Positions 8,644 to 17,966 of a stretch of 64,000 nucleotides of DNA are shown here, piece after piece. This DNA comes from FEN-299 sp963717945 (lineage in GTDB: Bacteria; Acidobacteriota; Vicinamibacteria; Vicinamibacterales; Fen-181). Every line of letters begins with the position of its first letter. The stretch's first letter is position 1. The translations under genes were made by a program, and so were the position numbers. Below the pieces are notes generated by a model. The model was not told where the DNA came from, ran no database searches, and worked only from the letters and a program-made list of their open reading frames with translations. The stretch spans positions 744,001 through 808,000 of the forward strand of contig CAVQXT010000007.1 of NCBI GenBank assembly GCA_963717945.1. Direction: 5' to 3'.

Positions 8644-9591
8644 GTGACCCGACCCCAGCCGCGTGATGCATTCAAGTCGCCGCGGTTCGCCCAGCCGGCC
8701 ACCTTCATGCGCCTGCCGCACCGCGCGGATCTCGGCGGCGTCGATGTGGCGCTGGTCGGCGTGCCCTTCGACAGCGGCACGTCGTACCGGCCGGGGACAC
8801 GCCTCGGCCCGCGCGAGATCCGGACGCAGTCCTCGCTGATCCGGCCGTTCAATCACTTCCAGCAGGTCGCGCCGTTCGACCGCCTGACCGTGATCGACGC
8901 GGGCGACGTGGACGCGTCGCCCATCAGCCTCGAGCTGGCGCACCAGGCGATCGAGGCGCGCATCGGCGAGATCGTCGCGGCCGGCGTCGTGCCGCTGGCC
9001 GTCGGCGGCGACCACAGCATTTCGCTGCCTGCGCTGCGCGCGGTCGCTCGCGCGCACGGGCCGCTGGGCCTCGTCCAGTTCGACTCGCACATCGACACGT
9101 GGGAAGAGGACTTCGGGTCGAAGCTGTTCCACGGGTCGCCGTTCTACTACGCCGTGACCGAGAAGGTCGTCGACCCGCGCCGGTTCGTGCAAGTGGGGAT
9201 CCGCGGGCCGATGTACGGCGCCGACGATTTCGCCTTCCAGCGCGAGCACGGCATTACGGTGCTCGATATCGACGCGGTGTCTCGCCTGGGCGTCGAGGGC
9301 GTCCTCACGCTGATCCGGTCGGTCGTCGGCCCGGGGCCGGTGTACGTGACGTTCGATATCGACGTCGTGGACCCGGCGTTCGCGCCCGGCACGGGCACGC
9401 CGGAGATCGGCGGCCTGACCAGCCGCGAAGCGCAGGCGCTCGTGCGCGGCCTGGGCGGCCTCGCCATCGTCGGCGGCGACATCGTGGAGGTGTCACCGCC
9501 GTTCGACGGCCCCGGTCAGATCACATCCGTGCTCGCCGCAAACCTCCTGTTCGAGATGCTCTGCGTCGTGGCTCGGGGCCGGCAACCCTAA
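8644..9591 (+). CDS. speB: Agmatinase-family ureohydrolase
   Basis: Manganese-dependent ureohydrolase, 315 aa, GTG start after GGGAGGCAGGA. The metal-binding residues of the arginase/agmatinase family are all present: H124 in GGDHS, D147, H149 and D151 in FDSHID, and D238 and D240 in TFDIDVVDPAFAPGTGTPE. Agmatinase (agmatine to putrescine plus urea) is the most likely activity; guanidinobutyrase and related hydrolases cannot be told apart by eye. No polyamine neighbour is present. The stop codon lies inside a copy of the 24-bp hairpin repeat (9581-9604), so the repeat inserted right at the 3' end or supplied the stop. Confidence 0.88.
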   Translation: MTRPQPRDAFKSPRFAQPATFMRLPHRADLGGVDVALVGVPFDSGTSYRPGTRLGPREIRTQSSLIRPFNHFQQVAPFDRLTVIDAGDVDASPISLELAHQAIEARIGEIVAAGVVPLAVGGDHSISLPALRAVARAHGPLGLVQFDSHIDTWEEDFGSKLFHGSPFYYAVTEKVVDPRRFVQVGIRGPMYGADDFAFQREHGITVLDIDAVSRLGVEGVLTLIRSVVGPGPVYVTFDIDVVDPAFAPGTGTPEIGGLTSREAQALVRGLGGLAIVGGDIVEVSPPFDGPGQITSVLAANLLFEMLCVVARGRQP

Positions 9592-9881
9592 AGGGTCGCC
9601 CTACAAGTGGGTTCAGGCTTCGGGCTTCAGGCTCCGGGCTTCAGGCCGTATCACGGCTGTCACACTACGACAGGAGCGGGTGCAGGGCGACTCGCGCGGG
9701 ACCGGGTGTAGGGCGACTCCGCGGGACCGGGTGTAGGGCGACTCCGCGGGACCGGGTGCAGGGCGACTCCGCGGGACCGGGTGTAGGGCGACTCCGCGGG
9801 ACCGGGTGTAGGGCGACTCCGCGGGACCGGGTGCAGGGCGACTCCGCGGGACCGGGTGTAGGGCGACCCTTCAGGGTTGCC
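9581..9881. repeat. REPIN-like inverted pair, copy 2, enlarged
   Basis: Outer units are at 9581-9604 (minus, loop TT instead of TC) and 9858-9881 (plus), both with the ACCCT stem. The interval, about 250 bp, holds a TTCAGGC/TTCGGGC-rich stretch (9608-9648) and a 25-bp tandem array. It fills the 314-bp gap between the ureohydrolase and the serine hydrolase; nothing else is visible there. Confidence 0.75.
9671..9870. repeat. 25-bp tandem repeat array
   Basis: Seven near-identical 25-bp units run head to tail from 9696 to 9870, with one diverged unit before (9671-9695). The unit begins GCGGGACCGG and ends GTGTAGGGCGACTCC; the only common variation is TGT versus TGC. Each unit contains the GTAGGGCG core of the flanking hairpin repeat, and the last unit runs straight into the hairpin at 9858. 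The array therefore seems to have grown from the arm of the repeat. Confidence 0.9.
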
Positions 9882-9905
9882 GGAGAGAGCGCCATCATTG
9901 GGGGC

Positions 9906-11325
9906 ATGCACATGCGCTGGATCGCGTGGATCATGGTTCCGGTTGTCGCGATCGTGCTCGTCGGTGGGACGGCCGTACTGTCCGCCCGCCAGGCTGCCGC
10001 TCCCGCGGGCCCGCCGTCGCCGACGGAAATCGAGGCGATGCTGAAGACGCGCGTCGGCAACCATCCCGGCCTCGGCATCATCGTCGCGCTCGTGGACGCC
10101 TCCGGGACGCGGACGATCCTGAAAGTAGGGTCGGCCGGGGAAGGCGTGTCCCGGCCGCTCGACGCCGACACGGTGTTCGAGATCGGATCGGTTTCCAAGG
10201 TGTTCACGGCGGCGCTGCTGGCCGACATGGTGCGGCGAGGGGAAGTCAGCCTGGACGAGCCGGTGGCGAAGCTGCTGCCGCCCTCGGTGCACGTGCCGGC
10301 GAGGGACGGGCGCGAGATCACGCTGCTGTCGCTCGTCACGCACACTTCCGGGCTTCCGAGGTTGCCGACCAACCTGGCGCCGAAGGACGCCGAGAACCCG
10401 TACGCCGACTACACCGTGCAGCAGTTGTATCAATTCCTGTCGTCGTACAAGCTGACGCGGCCGATCGGCGAGACGTACCGAGTACTCGAATCTCGGCGCC
10501 GGCCTGCTCGGGCACGCGCTCGCCCTCCGGCTCGGGACGAGCTACGAAGCGGCGCTGACCGAGCGCGTCTTGAAGCCGCTCGGCATGAAGGACACGGCCG
10601 TGGTGCTGACGCCGTCGATGAAGGCGCGGATGTCGGTGGGTCATGCCGCCAGCGGCTACCCGACGCCGAACTGGGACCTGCCTACGCTCGCGGGCGCCGG
10701 AGGCATCCGGTCGACGCTCAACGACATGCTGACGTTCCTCGCGGCAAACCTGGTCGCCGGGCCGGCCGATATCCGCGCCGACCTGGACATGACCCACACG
10801 CCGCGCCACGACACCGGCGCCCTGCCTGGACAGATTGGCCTCGCGTGGCACATCCGGGGAGACCGGGCAGCCGGGCTGGTCTGGCACAACGGCGGCACCG
10901 GCGGGTTCCATTCCTTCATCGGGTTCGACAAAGCCCGCCGCCTCGGCGTGGTCGTCCTGCACAACTCCGCGGCGAACATCGACGACATCGGATTCCACCT
11001 GCTGAATGCGGCCGTCGCGCTGGTCGAAACCAAGCCGCCTGCCAGGCCGAGGACGGAGATCACGGTGGATGCGCGGACGCTGGAGGGCTACGTGGGGCAG
11101 TACGCCATCGGCCCGACGTTCGTCATCACGATCTCTCGCGAAGGAGACCGGCTCTTCCTGCAGGCGACCGGCCAGCCGCGATTCCCGATCTTCGCGGAAA
11201 CCGAGACCCGCTTCTTCCTCAAGGTGGTCGACGCGCAGATCACTTTCGTGGAGAACGCGTCGGGGAAGACGGTCGAGCTCGTCCTCCATCAGAACGGGAT
11301 GGACCAGAGAGCGGCCAGGCGGTGA
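9906..11325 (+). CDS. Secreted serine hydrolase, beta-lactamase/class C fold (one-base frameshift)
   Basis: Periplasmic serine hydrolase of the AmpC/esterase/D-aminopeptidase superfamily, 472 aa once one base is removed. Signal anchor at 8-27 ending SARQ. Nucleophile motif S95-x-x-K98 in IGSVSK. At about 10479 one extra C shifts the frame; with it removed the second motif Y-S-N (EYSNLGAGLLGH) is restored. The rest continues through LKPLGMKDTAV to the HNGGTGGF box, which takes the place of KTG. The C-terminal 100 residues form the small beta domain usual for this family. Substrate unknown. It ends 72 bp from the convergent mannosidase gene with a perfect palindrome between. Confidence 0.8.
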
Positions 11326-11341
11326 CAGGTCTCGGGCTACA

Positions 11342-11373
11342 GGCCACAGGCTTCAGGCCTGAAGCCTGTGGCC
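11342..11373. terminator. Perfect 32-bp palindrome between convergent genes
   Basis: The arms 11342-11357 and 11358-11373 are exact inverted copies, built from the CAGGCTTCAGG motif seen in other gaps of this window. Its place between two converging genes (ends at 11325 and 11397) suggests a two-way terminator. Confidence 0.65.
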
Positions 11374-11396
11374 CGTGGCCCGAAGCCTGCGGGTTC

Positions 11397-14300
11397 CTAC
11401 TTCTGCAGCGTGTCGTACAGCGGCGCGACCGGGCGGACCGGCTCGCCTTCGTTCGACACGGTCACGGCCAGGATCTTGATGCGCTCGTTCGTCGGCAGCG
11501 TCAGCGTGGTCGCGCCCGCCGGGATGTCGATCGAGTAGGCATACAGGTACGAATACGCATACGCGTCGTTCGAGCCGTCGCTCGCGTGGCGGTGCGACGC
11601 GAACCAGGCCACCGGCGTCCGCTTGATGAAGCCCGGTGTCAGGCCGGCGAACTCGGTGACGGTCCGCATCCGCGGCGGCGTGCCCGGCGGCGGCGCCGGC
11701 TGGCCCTGGCGCGGGGGCACCGGCTCCTCGTGCGACTTCCAGAGTCGGTTGTCCCACTGCCCGATGTAGCCGCCCCAGTCCTGGATGGTCAGATCGACCG
11801 GCGTCGAGCCGACCCTGAACGCGGCCGTCTGATCCCCTTCGGCCGCCGCCAGCAGGTAGAGGCGGGTGAATCCGCCCGCCGGGATCTGGATCGTCTGTCC
11901 GCGCGCGACGGCGGCATTGAAGCCGCCGGCCGGTCCCAGGGTGAACGCGATCCCGCCGTAGGGGAGAGTGGCCGGCAGCATTTCGGCCGGGAGGCTCCGC
12001 CCCGCCGAGTCGAAGCGGCCTTCGGACACGGAACGATCCCGGCTCGCGACAGGCTGATCGAATGGCAGCGTCACGGCCTGGAATGCGGGCACGGCCTCCC
12101 TGGCCGGTGGTGCTCCGAGCCTGACCGCAAAGCTCCGTACCTGGTAAGGCGTGAAGTCGGTCACCAGGTCGCCCTTGAGGACCACGGCGTCGCCGACCGC
12201 GTCCTCGACGCCGTTCACTTCACGGGCAGCCGAGAGCGGCGACGGGAAGGTGAACCGGACGCCCTTCGCCGGCTTGCCGTCGAGTTCGACCGCCCGCACG
12301 ACAATCTCGTCCGACTGTTCCGCCTTCTTGACGGCCAGCACCCGCACGCGGCGGTTGCCGACGTTCAGGAGCGCGAAGCTCTGGCCGAGCGCGCCCGCGT
12401 GCTTTCCGGCCTCGAACGCCATCAGCGGCGCGTTCAGCCGCTGCGCCTGCCAGTCGGTCTGGCCCTGGCGCCAGTCGCCGGCGTGGCTCGCCAGCCCGTA
12501 CACGAACTCGTGGTGGCCGAGGTCCTGCGACGCCTGGTCGTCGTAGCCGCCACGGACGCCGGGCGTCCGCACCAGCGTCAGGCGCAGCGTGTTGTCGGCG
12601 GGCTTGTCGGACGCGATCTTCGAGTCCGACAGCACGGTGACGCCATACGCGCCGGTCTTGTCGGTCAGGTCGAACCACTGGTGCGAGGCCACCTCGAACT
12701 GCCGCTCCTGGTCGGTCGGCCGCTCGATGGTGCCGATGTCCCAGTTGTAGGTGGCGTCGGGATTGGACGCCGTCAAGGGGAACACCGCCTTGAGGTGCGC
12801 CTCCCTGGTCATCCAGTCGAGCGCGTTCGCGATCTCGACCCGGTTCCCCGCGTCACCGGCCGAGAGCCGGATGGTCTGCACGAAAGTCGACCCCTCGGTT
12901 TCGCGCGTCACCTCCAGGGCCACGCGCGCCGGGCCGTTCTCGACGATCCGGACCTTGGCTGGGCCGTGGACGTACGCGCGCGGCGCGCGCATCTGGTCCT
13001 CGTAGTCCATGTTCCAGGCCGGCCAGTTGCGCGGGTTGTCGGTCTTGATCTCGAGGCGCGCCGGCGCCGAGAGCAGCTCCTTGTTCAGCGTCTTGTCGAA
13101 GAGGCCGCTGATGTCGCCGTTCTGATCGATCTGCAGGCGGTACCGCGCGTTCTCGAGCGACGACCCGGACACGGCGAGTGCCGGAGGCGCCGGCTTCTTC
13201 GATCCGGCGGCCGGCCTGGCCGGCGCGGCGGCCGCATCGGCGGCCTGCACGTCGAACACCGCGAAGCCGACCGAGGGCACGCTGGCGAGGAACAGCACGT
13301 GTCCGGAGGCGGTCAGCTGCGCCGGCACCGCGGTGCCGCCAGGCCCAATCACCCGCACGCTCTTCGGCGTGCCGCCCGCGAACGTCACGGCGGCTTCGAC
13401 GACGTCCTGGCGGGCGACGTTGAGCGGGTTGAAGACGACGACCGGGACGCCCGTCGCGCGGGTGTCGAGCGCCGACGCGACGGCTTCCGTCGCGCTCGAG
13501 ATGACGCCGGCAAACTGGTTCATCGCCAGCACCTGGTCGTTCCACGCGTACTCGTAAGCCTTGGGAATGCTGGTGCCCGGGATGATGTCGTGGAACTGCG
13601 CGCCCATCACGAGCGTCCACGCGTCGTTGAGCCGCGCGAGCGGATAGGGACGGCCGCCGAGCCACGCCGCCGCGACCGACGACTTCTCGGCCGCATCGGC
13701 CAGCAGCTCGCTGTGGCGGTTCCACCGCTTCACGTACGCCTCGGACGTGATCGACCCGGCCGAGTGATTGATGAGCTCGAGGTCGCCCTTGTAGCGCGGC
13801 AGGCGGGCCCACTGGTCGCTCTTGATGTTGAGGAACATCTGCTCGGCGGTGCCCTGGACGACGCGGACCGGGCCGTCGCCCACCTGGACCTCCGGCGACG
13901 GCGGCGCCGCCGCGGCCGGGCGGCCCTGGCCGCGCTGGGCGAACGGGTTCGGCAGCGAGAGGCGGCCCTTCGTCAGGATCGCCTCCATCAGCCGGACCGA
14001 CGCCTCGGTCGGCGTGCCGCCCGTGTCGCCGGTGCCGTAATACATGTAGTCCGCGAACAACCCGGTGACCTGCCCGTCGAGCGCGATGCGCGCGGGCCAG
14101 TCCACCAGCGGCCGCGCCGGCTGCTGGCCGGGCGCGGGCTCGGGCGGGCGCGGCGGGGTCTTGGTGAGGTCGTAGGTGACCGACTGGCTGTAGCTGCCGG
14201 GGTTGAGCGCCGCGATGATGCTGTTGCCGTCGGGACCTTCCCAGACGCCGACGTTGAACGGGATCCCGTCGGGCGTCTTCTCGGGCGAATCGGGCCCGCC

Positions 14301-14906
14301 CACCTTCGCGGCCGGCTGCCAGCTCGCCGAGAGCTTCTGCGTCGAGAAGTACTTGATCCCGGCGTGGTTCAGGATGCTCGGCAGCGACGCGGGGAAGCCG
14401 AAGCAGTCGGGCAGCATGTACTCCGCGCTCGTCTTGCCGAACTCGCGCTTGAAGTACTGCGTGCCGTAGAGGATCTGGCGGATGATCGACTCGGCCGACG
14501 GGGAATTGACGTCGTTCTCCTCCATCGACGAGCCGGAGGGGAACCACCGGCCGGCGGCGATGTACCGCTTCACCTTGTCGTAGTCGGCCGGGTAGTACTC
14601 CTTGATCATCCGGTAGCGGTTGGCGCCGCTGAAATTGAACACGTAGTGCGGGTATTTCTCGAACAGCGCGAAGTTGTCGCGGATGGTCTTCGGCAGGTAT
14701 TCGCGGATGGTGGTGGGGTAGTCCCACCGCCACTCCGTGTCGAGGTGGGCGTAGGGCACGACGAACAGCGTGAGGCCGCTGGTCACATCGACAACAGGCG
14801 GCGGCGGCGCGGGCCGGGGTGCCGGTTGCTGCCCGTGCACCGCGACCAGCATCACGACGAGCCACGCGGCGGCAATCACGCAGAGAGAACGTCCACGACG
14901 GTTCAT
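11397..14906 (-). CDS. Secreted GH38 alpha-mannosidase
   Basis: Large secreted glycoside hydrolase family 38 enzyme, 1169 aa, which removes alpha-linked mannose from glycans with a zinc ion. Signal peptide to about residue 25 (VAVHGQ). The catalytic domain starts at about 45: PYAHLDTEWRW gives zinc ligands H54 and D56, and LPDCFGFPASL gives the nucleophile D167. A third ligand region is GAQFHDIIPGTS, at about residue 448. The middle and C-terminal beta domains follow. The N-terminal mature part has an AP-rich linker. It stands alone between two repeat elements, with no transporter or regulator attached. Confidence 0.9.
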   Translation of the reverse strand: MNRRGRSLCVIAAAWLVVMLVAVHGQQPAPRPAPPPPVVDVTSGLTLFVVPYAHLDTEWRWDYPTTIREYLPKTIRDNFALFEKYPHYVFNFSGANRYRMIKEYYPADYDKVKRYIAAGRWFPSGSSMEENDVNSPSAESIIRQILYGTQYFKREFGKTSAEYMLPDCFGFPASLPSILNHAGIKYFSTQKLSASWQPAAKVGGPDSPEKTPDGIPFNVGVWEGPDGNSIIAALNPGSYSQSVTYDLTKTPPRPPEPAPGQQPARPLVDWPARIALDGQVTGLFADYMYYGTGDTGGTPTEASVRLMEAILTKGRLSLPNPFAQRGQGRPAAAAPPSPEVQVGDGPVRVVQGTAEQMFLNIKSDQWARLPRYKGDLELINHSAGSITSEAYVKRWNRHSELLADAAEKSSVAAAWLGGRPYPLARLNDAWTLVMGAQFHDIIPGTSIPKAYEYAWNDQVLAMNQFAGVISSATEAVASALDTRATGVPVVVFNPLNVARQDVVEAAVTFAGGTPKSVRVIGPGGTAVPAQLTASGHVLFLASVPSVGFAVFDVQAADAAAAPARPAAGSKKPAPPALAVSGSSLENARYRLQIDQNGDISGLFDKTLNKELLSAPARLEIKTDNPRNWPAWNMDYEDQMRAPRAYVHGPAKVRIVENGPARVALEVTRETEGSTFVQTIRLSAGDAGNRVEIANALDWMTREAHLKAVFPLTASNPDATYNWDIGTIERPTDQERQFEVASHQWFDLTDKTGAYGVTVLSDSKIASDKPADNTLRLTLVRTPGVRGGYDDQASQDLGHHEFVYGLASHAGDWRQGQTDWQAQRLNAPLMAFEAGKHAGALGQSFALLNVGNRRVRVLAVKKAEQSDEIVVRAVELDGKPAKGVRFTFPSPLSAAREVNGVEDAVGDAVVLKGDLVTDFTPYQVRSFAVRLGAPPAREAVPAFQAVTLPFDQPVASRDRSVSEGRFDSAGRSLPAEMLPATLPYGGIAFTLGPAGGFNAAVARGQTIQIPAGGFTRLYLLAAAEGDQTAAFRVGSTPVDLTIQDWGGYIGQWDNRLWKSHEEPVPPRQGQPAPPPGTPPRMRTVTEFAGLTPGFIKRTPVAWFASHRHASDGSNDAYAYSYLYAYSIDIPAGATTLTLPTNERIKILAVTVSNEGEPVRPVAPLYDTLQK

Positions 14907-14968
14907 GACAGCTCCTTGTTACCGGCTCACGACTGACGACTTGCGGCTCGCGGCCGAGTCACGCGCGA

Positions 14969-15075
14969 GGCAACCCTGAAGGGTCGCCCTACACACGGAC
15001 GGATCCCCACGAACGGATCCCCCGCGAACGGGTTGTCCGACAGGACCGTGTGTAGGGCGGGCCTTCAGGCCTGCC
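14969..15075. repeat. REPIN-like inverted pair, copy 3
   Basis: Units at 14969-14992 (minus, stem ACCCT) and 15052-15075 (plus, stem GGCCT) face each other. The inner inverted repeat is longer here (CGCCCTACACACGG against CCGTGTGTAGGGCG). The second unit overlaps the last codons of the PTS gene that ends at 15065. The spacer has two short direct repeats of GAACGGATCC. Confidence 0.75.
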
Positions 15076-17572
15076 AAAGCAGGGCGCACAGCGCCGCCGG
15101 GTCCTGCTCACGCTCGACCTCGGTCCGAAACTCCTCGTGCATCAAGCGCCGCGCGAGCGACGCCAGCACGCGCATGTGTGTCGCGGCCTGCTCGGCTTCG
15201 CGCACGACGAGCAGGATCACCGTCCGCACCGGCTGCCCGTCGATCGCGTTCCAGTCCACGCCCGCGCGCAGCTTCACGACCGCCATCGAACTCGCGCCCG
15301 CCGCGTCGGTCTGGCAGTGGGGGATGGCGAACCCATGCCCGAAGCCGGTCGAGTAGGTCTCTTCGCGGCGCCAGACCGCACGCTCGACCTCGCGGGAACG
15401 CTCCGTGCGCCCCGCAGCATACAGCAGGTCCACGGCGGCCTTGATCGCCTCTTCCTTCGTCCGGCAGTCGGCGTCGATCTCGACGAGTTCGGGACCGGTC
15501 AGCGGCATCTCCCGCCAGTGGCCCCTCTCGTCGAGCAGCTGCGCCACCTCGCGCGCCGTGGCGGCGCGCCTGGCGCGTTCGACCAGCGCCTGGCATCCGG
15601 CCGCCGAGAGATCGGCCAGCAGTCCCCTGGTGGCCGCGATGTCCGGCGCGGCCAGGCTGATCTCGTCGAGGTCGAGCCCGACCATGAGCGGCAGATACCG
15701 CGCCCGCCCGCCCATCTCGCCGCACAGCCCCACCCAGCGGCCGGCGGCGTGCGCGTCGGCGACGACCTGGTGAAGCAGCCGGATGAAGGAGGGTTCGAGC
15801 GGGTCGGCCAGGGAGGACAGCCGGGGGTTCGTGCGGTCCACCGCGGCGAAGTACTGCAGCAGGTCGTTGGTACCGAGGCTGAAGAAGTCGAGCACCCGGC
15901 TGAGCGGTCCGATCATCAGCGCGGCCGACGGCACCTCGATCATGGCGCCCACCGGCATCTGCGAATCGAAGCTCACGGCGGCCGCAGCCAGCACCGCCTG
16001 CTCTTCGGCGACGACGCGCCGGACCCAGACCGCCTCGTCCAGGCGCGCGACCATCGGGATCATCATCCGCAGCGCTCCGAACGCCGACGCGCGAAGAAGC
16101 GCGCGGACCTGGGTGCGGAACAGCGACTCGAACTCGGGATAGATCCGGACGCCGCGGAGGCCCAGGAAGGGGTTGTCTTCCTTCGGCGCCGCGAGATAGG
16201 GGAGCGGCTTGTCGCCGCCCACGTCGAGCGTGCGCACGATGACCGGCCGTCCGCCTGCGTCGGCGACGGCGCGGCGGTACTCGTCGAACTGCTCCTCCTC
16301 GGACGGGGCCGACGGGCGGGCGAGGAACAGCATCTCCGTCCGGAAGAGCCCGATCCCGTCCGCGCCGCCTGCCACGGCGTCGGCCACCTCGGTGGCGGAG
16401 CCGACGTTCGCCGCCACCTCCAGGCCGCGGCCGTCGGCGGTCACCGCCGGGCGCTCGATGAACCGCCGCACGCGGGCGCGCCGCCGGTCGAGACGCCTGC
16501 GCTCCATGTCGTAGTAGCGGCGGACCGCGGGCGTCAGGCCGGTGACGACAGCCCCGAGGTCCCCGTCCACCACCACTTCCTGCCCGACCAGCGCGGCGGC
16601 ATCCAGCCCTTCGACGCCGACGAGGGTCGGGATGCCCCGCGAGCGCGCGAGGATCACCGTGTGGGACGTCGTTCCGCCGTGTGAGAGCACCAGCCCTTTG
16701 ATCCGCTCCCGGTCGAGCGCCAGGAACTGCGCCGGCGTCAGCGTGTCGGCCAGGCCGATCGCGTCGGCCTCGAGCACGATCTCGTCGGTCGGCAGCAGGT
16801 CGCCGTACACCTCGCGCAGCAGGGCGCGGCAGACGTCGCGGATGTCCAGCGCCCGCTCGCGCAGGACGGCGCTGCCCGTCGCCGCGAGCATCTCGGTGAA
16901 CTGGGCCTCGGCGTCGGCGATCGCGCCGGCGGCCGTGAGCCCGCGCTCCCGGATGCCGCGGACGATGGCCCCGCCAAACGCGGGATCGCGAGCCACCGAC
17001 CGGTGGGTGCGGAGCAGGTCGGCTTCAAGGCTCCGGCTGCCGGCGCCAAGGCGCCCGTCGTACCGCCCCAGCAGCCGGTCGAGCGCTCGCGCGACTCTCT
17101 CGGCCTCCGCCCCGACATCCCCGGCGCCCTCGCGCGGCAGCGAATCCGGCACCGTCGGCCCGCCCAGCGCAATCGCGCGTCCGACGCCGATGCCCGGCAC
17201 GACCGGGGTGCCGGCGACCGCCGTCGCCTGCGCCCGTCTCAACACCGGCGGCAGCGAGAACTCCGGCGCCGGCGCCGGAGTCGGCGGCGCCACGTCGTCC
17301 ACGCGCGGCAGCGCGAGCTCGACGAAGGCGATGAGCGCCTCGATCGCCGGTGCCGCGTCGGGACCGGTGGCCTCCAGACGGCACGCGTCGCCCTGGCGGA
17401 CGTCGAGGGCGACGCTGCCCAGGACGCTCTTGGCGTTGGCGGTCTCGCCGGTCCGGAGGTTGGTGAGCGACACGTCGGCGGCAAAGCGACGCGCCACGTG
17501 CTCGAGGGCGCTCGCCGGGCGGGCGTGCATGCCGCCCGAGAGAGGGAAAGAGAACCGATGAGCGGAGGACAT
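15065..17572 (-). CDS. Fused PTS protein: HPr, enzyme I, fructose-type IIA
   Basis: Single 835-aa chain carrying three phosphotransfer modules of the sugar phosphotransferase system. HPr is at about 1-90 with H16 in GMHARPAS. Enzyme I is at about 120-680 with active His304 in GGTTSHTVILA, the PEP-binding barrel (LFRTEMLF, RTLDVGGDKPLPYL) and Cys617 in VGLCGEMGG. A fructose/mannitol-type IIA is at about 695-835 with H752 in FAIPHCQ. Phosphate from PEP passes from enzyme I to HPr to IIA and then to the IIB/IIC proteins encoded just upstream. Known fusions of this kind usually place IIA first (IIA-HPr-EI); here IIA is last. Confidence 0.92.
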   Translation of the reverse strand: MSSAHRFSFPLSGGMHARPASALEHVARRFAADVSLTNLRTGETANAKSVLGSVALDVRQGDACRLEATGPDAAPAIEALIAFVELALPRVDDVAPPTPAPAPEFSLPPVLRRAQATAVAGTPVVPGIGVGRAIALGGPTVPDSLPREGAGDVGAEAERVARALDRLLGRYDGRLGAGSRSLEADLLRTHRSVARDPAFGGAIVRGIRERGLTAAGAIADAEAQFTEMLAATGSAVLRERALDIRDVCRALLREVYGDLLPTDEIVLEADAIGLADTLTPAQFLALDRERIKGLVLSHGGTTSHTVILARSRGIPTLVGVEGLDAAALVGQEVVVDGDLGAVVTGLTPAVRRYYDMERRRLDRRRARVRRFIERPAVTADGRGLEVAANVGSATEVADAVAGGADGIGLFRTEMLFLARPSAPSEEEQFDEYRRAVADAGGRPVIVRTLDVGGDKPLPYLAAPKEDNPFLGLRGVRIYPEFESLFRTQVRALLRASAFGALRMMIPMVARLDEAVWVRRVVAEEQAVLAAAAVSFDSQMPVGAMIEVPSAALMIGPLSRVLDFFSLGTNDLLQYFAAVDRTNPRLSSLADPLEPSFIRLLHQVVADAHAAGRWVGLCGEMGGRARYLPLMVGLDLDEISLAAPDIAATRGLLADLSAAGCQALVERARRAATAREVAQLLDERGHWREMPLTGPELVEIDADCRTKEEAIKAAVDLLYAAGRTERSREVERAVWRREETYSTGFGHGFAIPHCQTDAAGASSMAVVKLRAGVDWNAIDGQPVRTVILLVVREAEQAATHMRVLASLARRLMHEEFRTEVEREQDPAALCALLWQA

Positions 17573-17589
17573 ATCTCAGTGCTTGCGGC

Positions 17590-17668
17590 CACGGGCTGCG
17601 GGCCTCAGGCTTCAGGCCGCGACGGCGTCACGCGTGACACGGCCCGAGGCCTGAAGCCTGAAGCCGGC
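17590..17668. repeat. Long hairpin repeat with GTCACGCGTGAC core, copy 1
   Basis: Arms of GGCCTCAGGCTTCAGGCC type (17601-17618) and its complement (17648-17665) surround the 12-bp palindrome GTCACGCGTGAC at 17627-17638. It fills the 100-bp gap between the fused PTS gene and the IIB gene. The same core and arms occur at 26192-26280. Confidence 0.75.
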
Positions 17669-17672
17669 TCGT

Positions 17673-17966
17673 TTACAGTCTCGCGAACACCGCCTCGGGG
17701 TTCCTGATGGCGAGCTGCACGGGCACCTCGAGCTTGCGGATCCGGTCGAAACGCTCGGGACGCTCGAGCGCGATGTCGGCGGCGACGATCAGGACGTCCG
17801 CGCCGCCGAGGTCGGCGGCCGTCAGCTCGTTCTCGATCCCCATCGCCCCCTGCGTTTCCACCTTGATCGTGTGGCCGAGCTTCTTCGCCGTCTTCTCGAG
17901 CTGCTCGGCGGCCATGTAGGTGTGCGCGATCCCGGTCGGGCACGCCGTCACTGCGACGATGTTCAT
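17673..17966 (-). CDS. PTS fructose-type IIB
   Basis: Cytoplasmic IIB phosphocarrier, 97 aa. The phosphorylated cysteine is Cys9 in VAVTACPTGIAHTYMAAE, the classic fructose-family IIB signature. The ATG overlaps the IIC stop by four bases, so IIC and IIB are coupled. It receives phosphate from the IIA domain of the fused protein encoded next in the operon and hands it to the sugar bound by IIC. No 1-phosphofructokinase gene is adjacent, so the sugar could be fructose or a related hexose. Confidence 0.9.
   Translation of the reverse strand: MNIVAVTACPTGIAHTYMAAEQLEKTAKKLGHTIKVETQGAMGIENELTAADLGGADVLIVAADIALERPERFDRIRKLEVPVQLAIRNPEAVFARL

Noticed and set aside
9696..9870. Tandem 25-bp repeats as a CRISPR array
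   Set aside because: Units are directly adjacent with no spacers, and no cas gene is near.
9099..14936. Plus-strand open frame of about 1945 codons across the serine hydrolase and mannosidase region
   Set aside because: Beyond the first part of the serine hydrolase it is Arg/Pro/Gly-rich antisense of the GH38 gene, with no motif or start signal.
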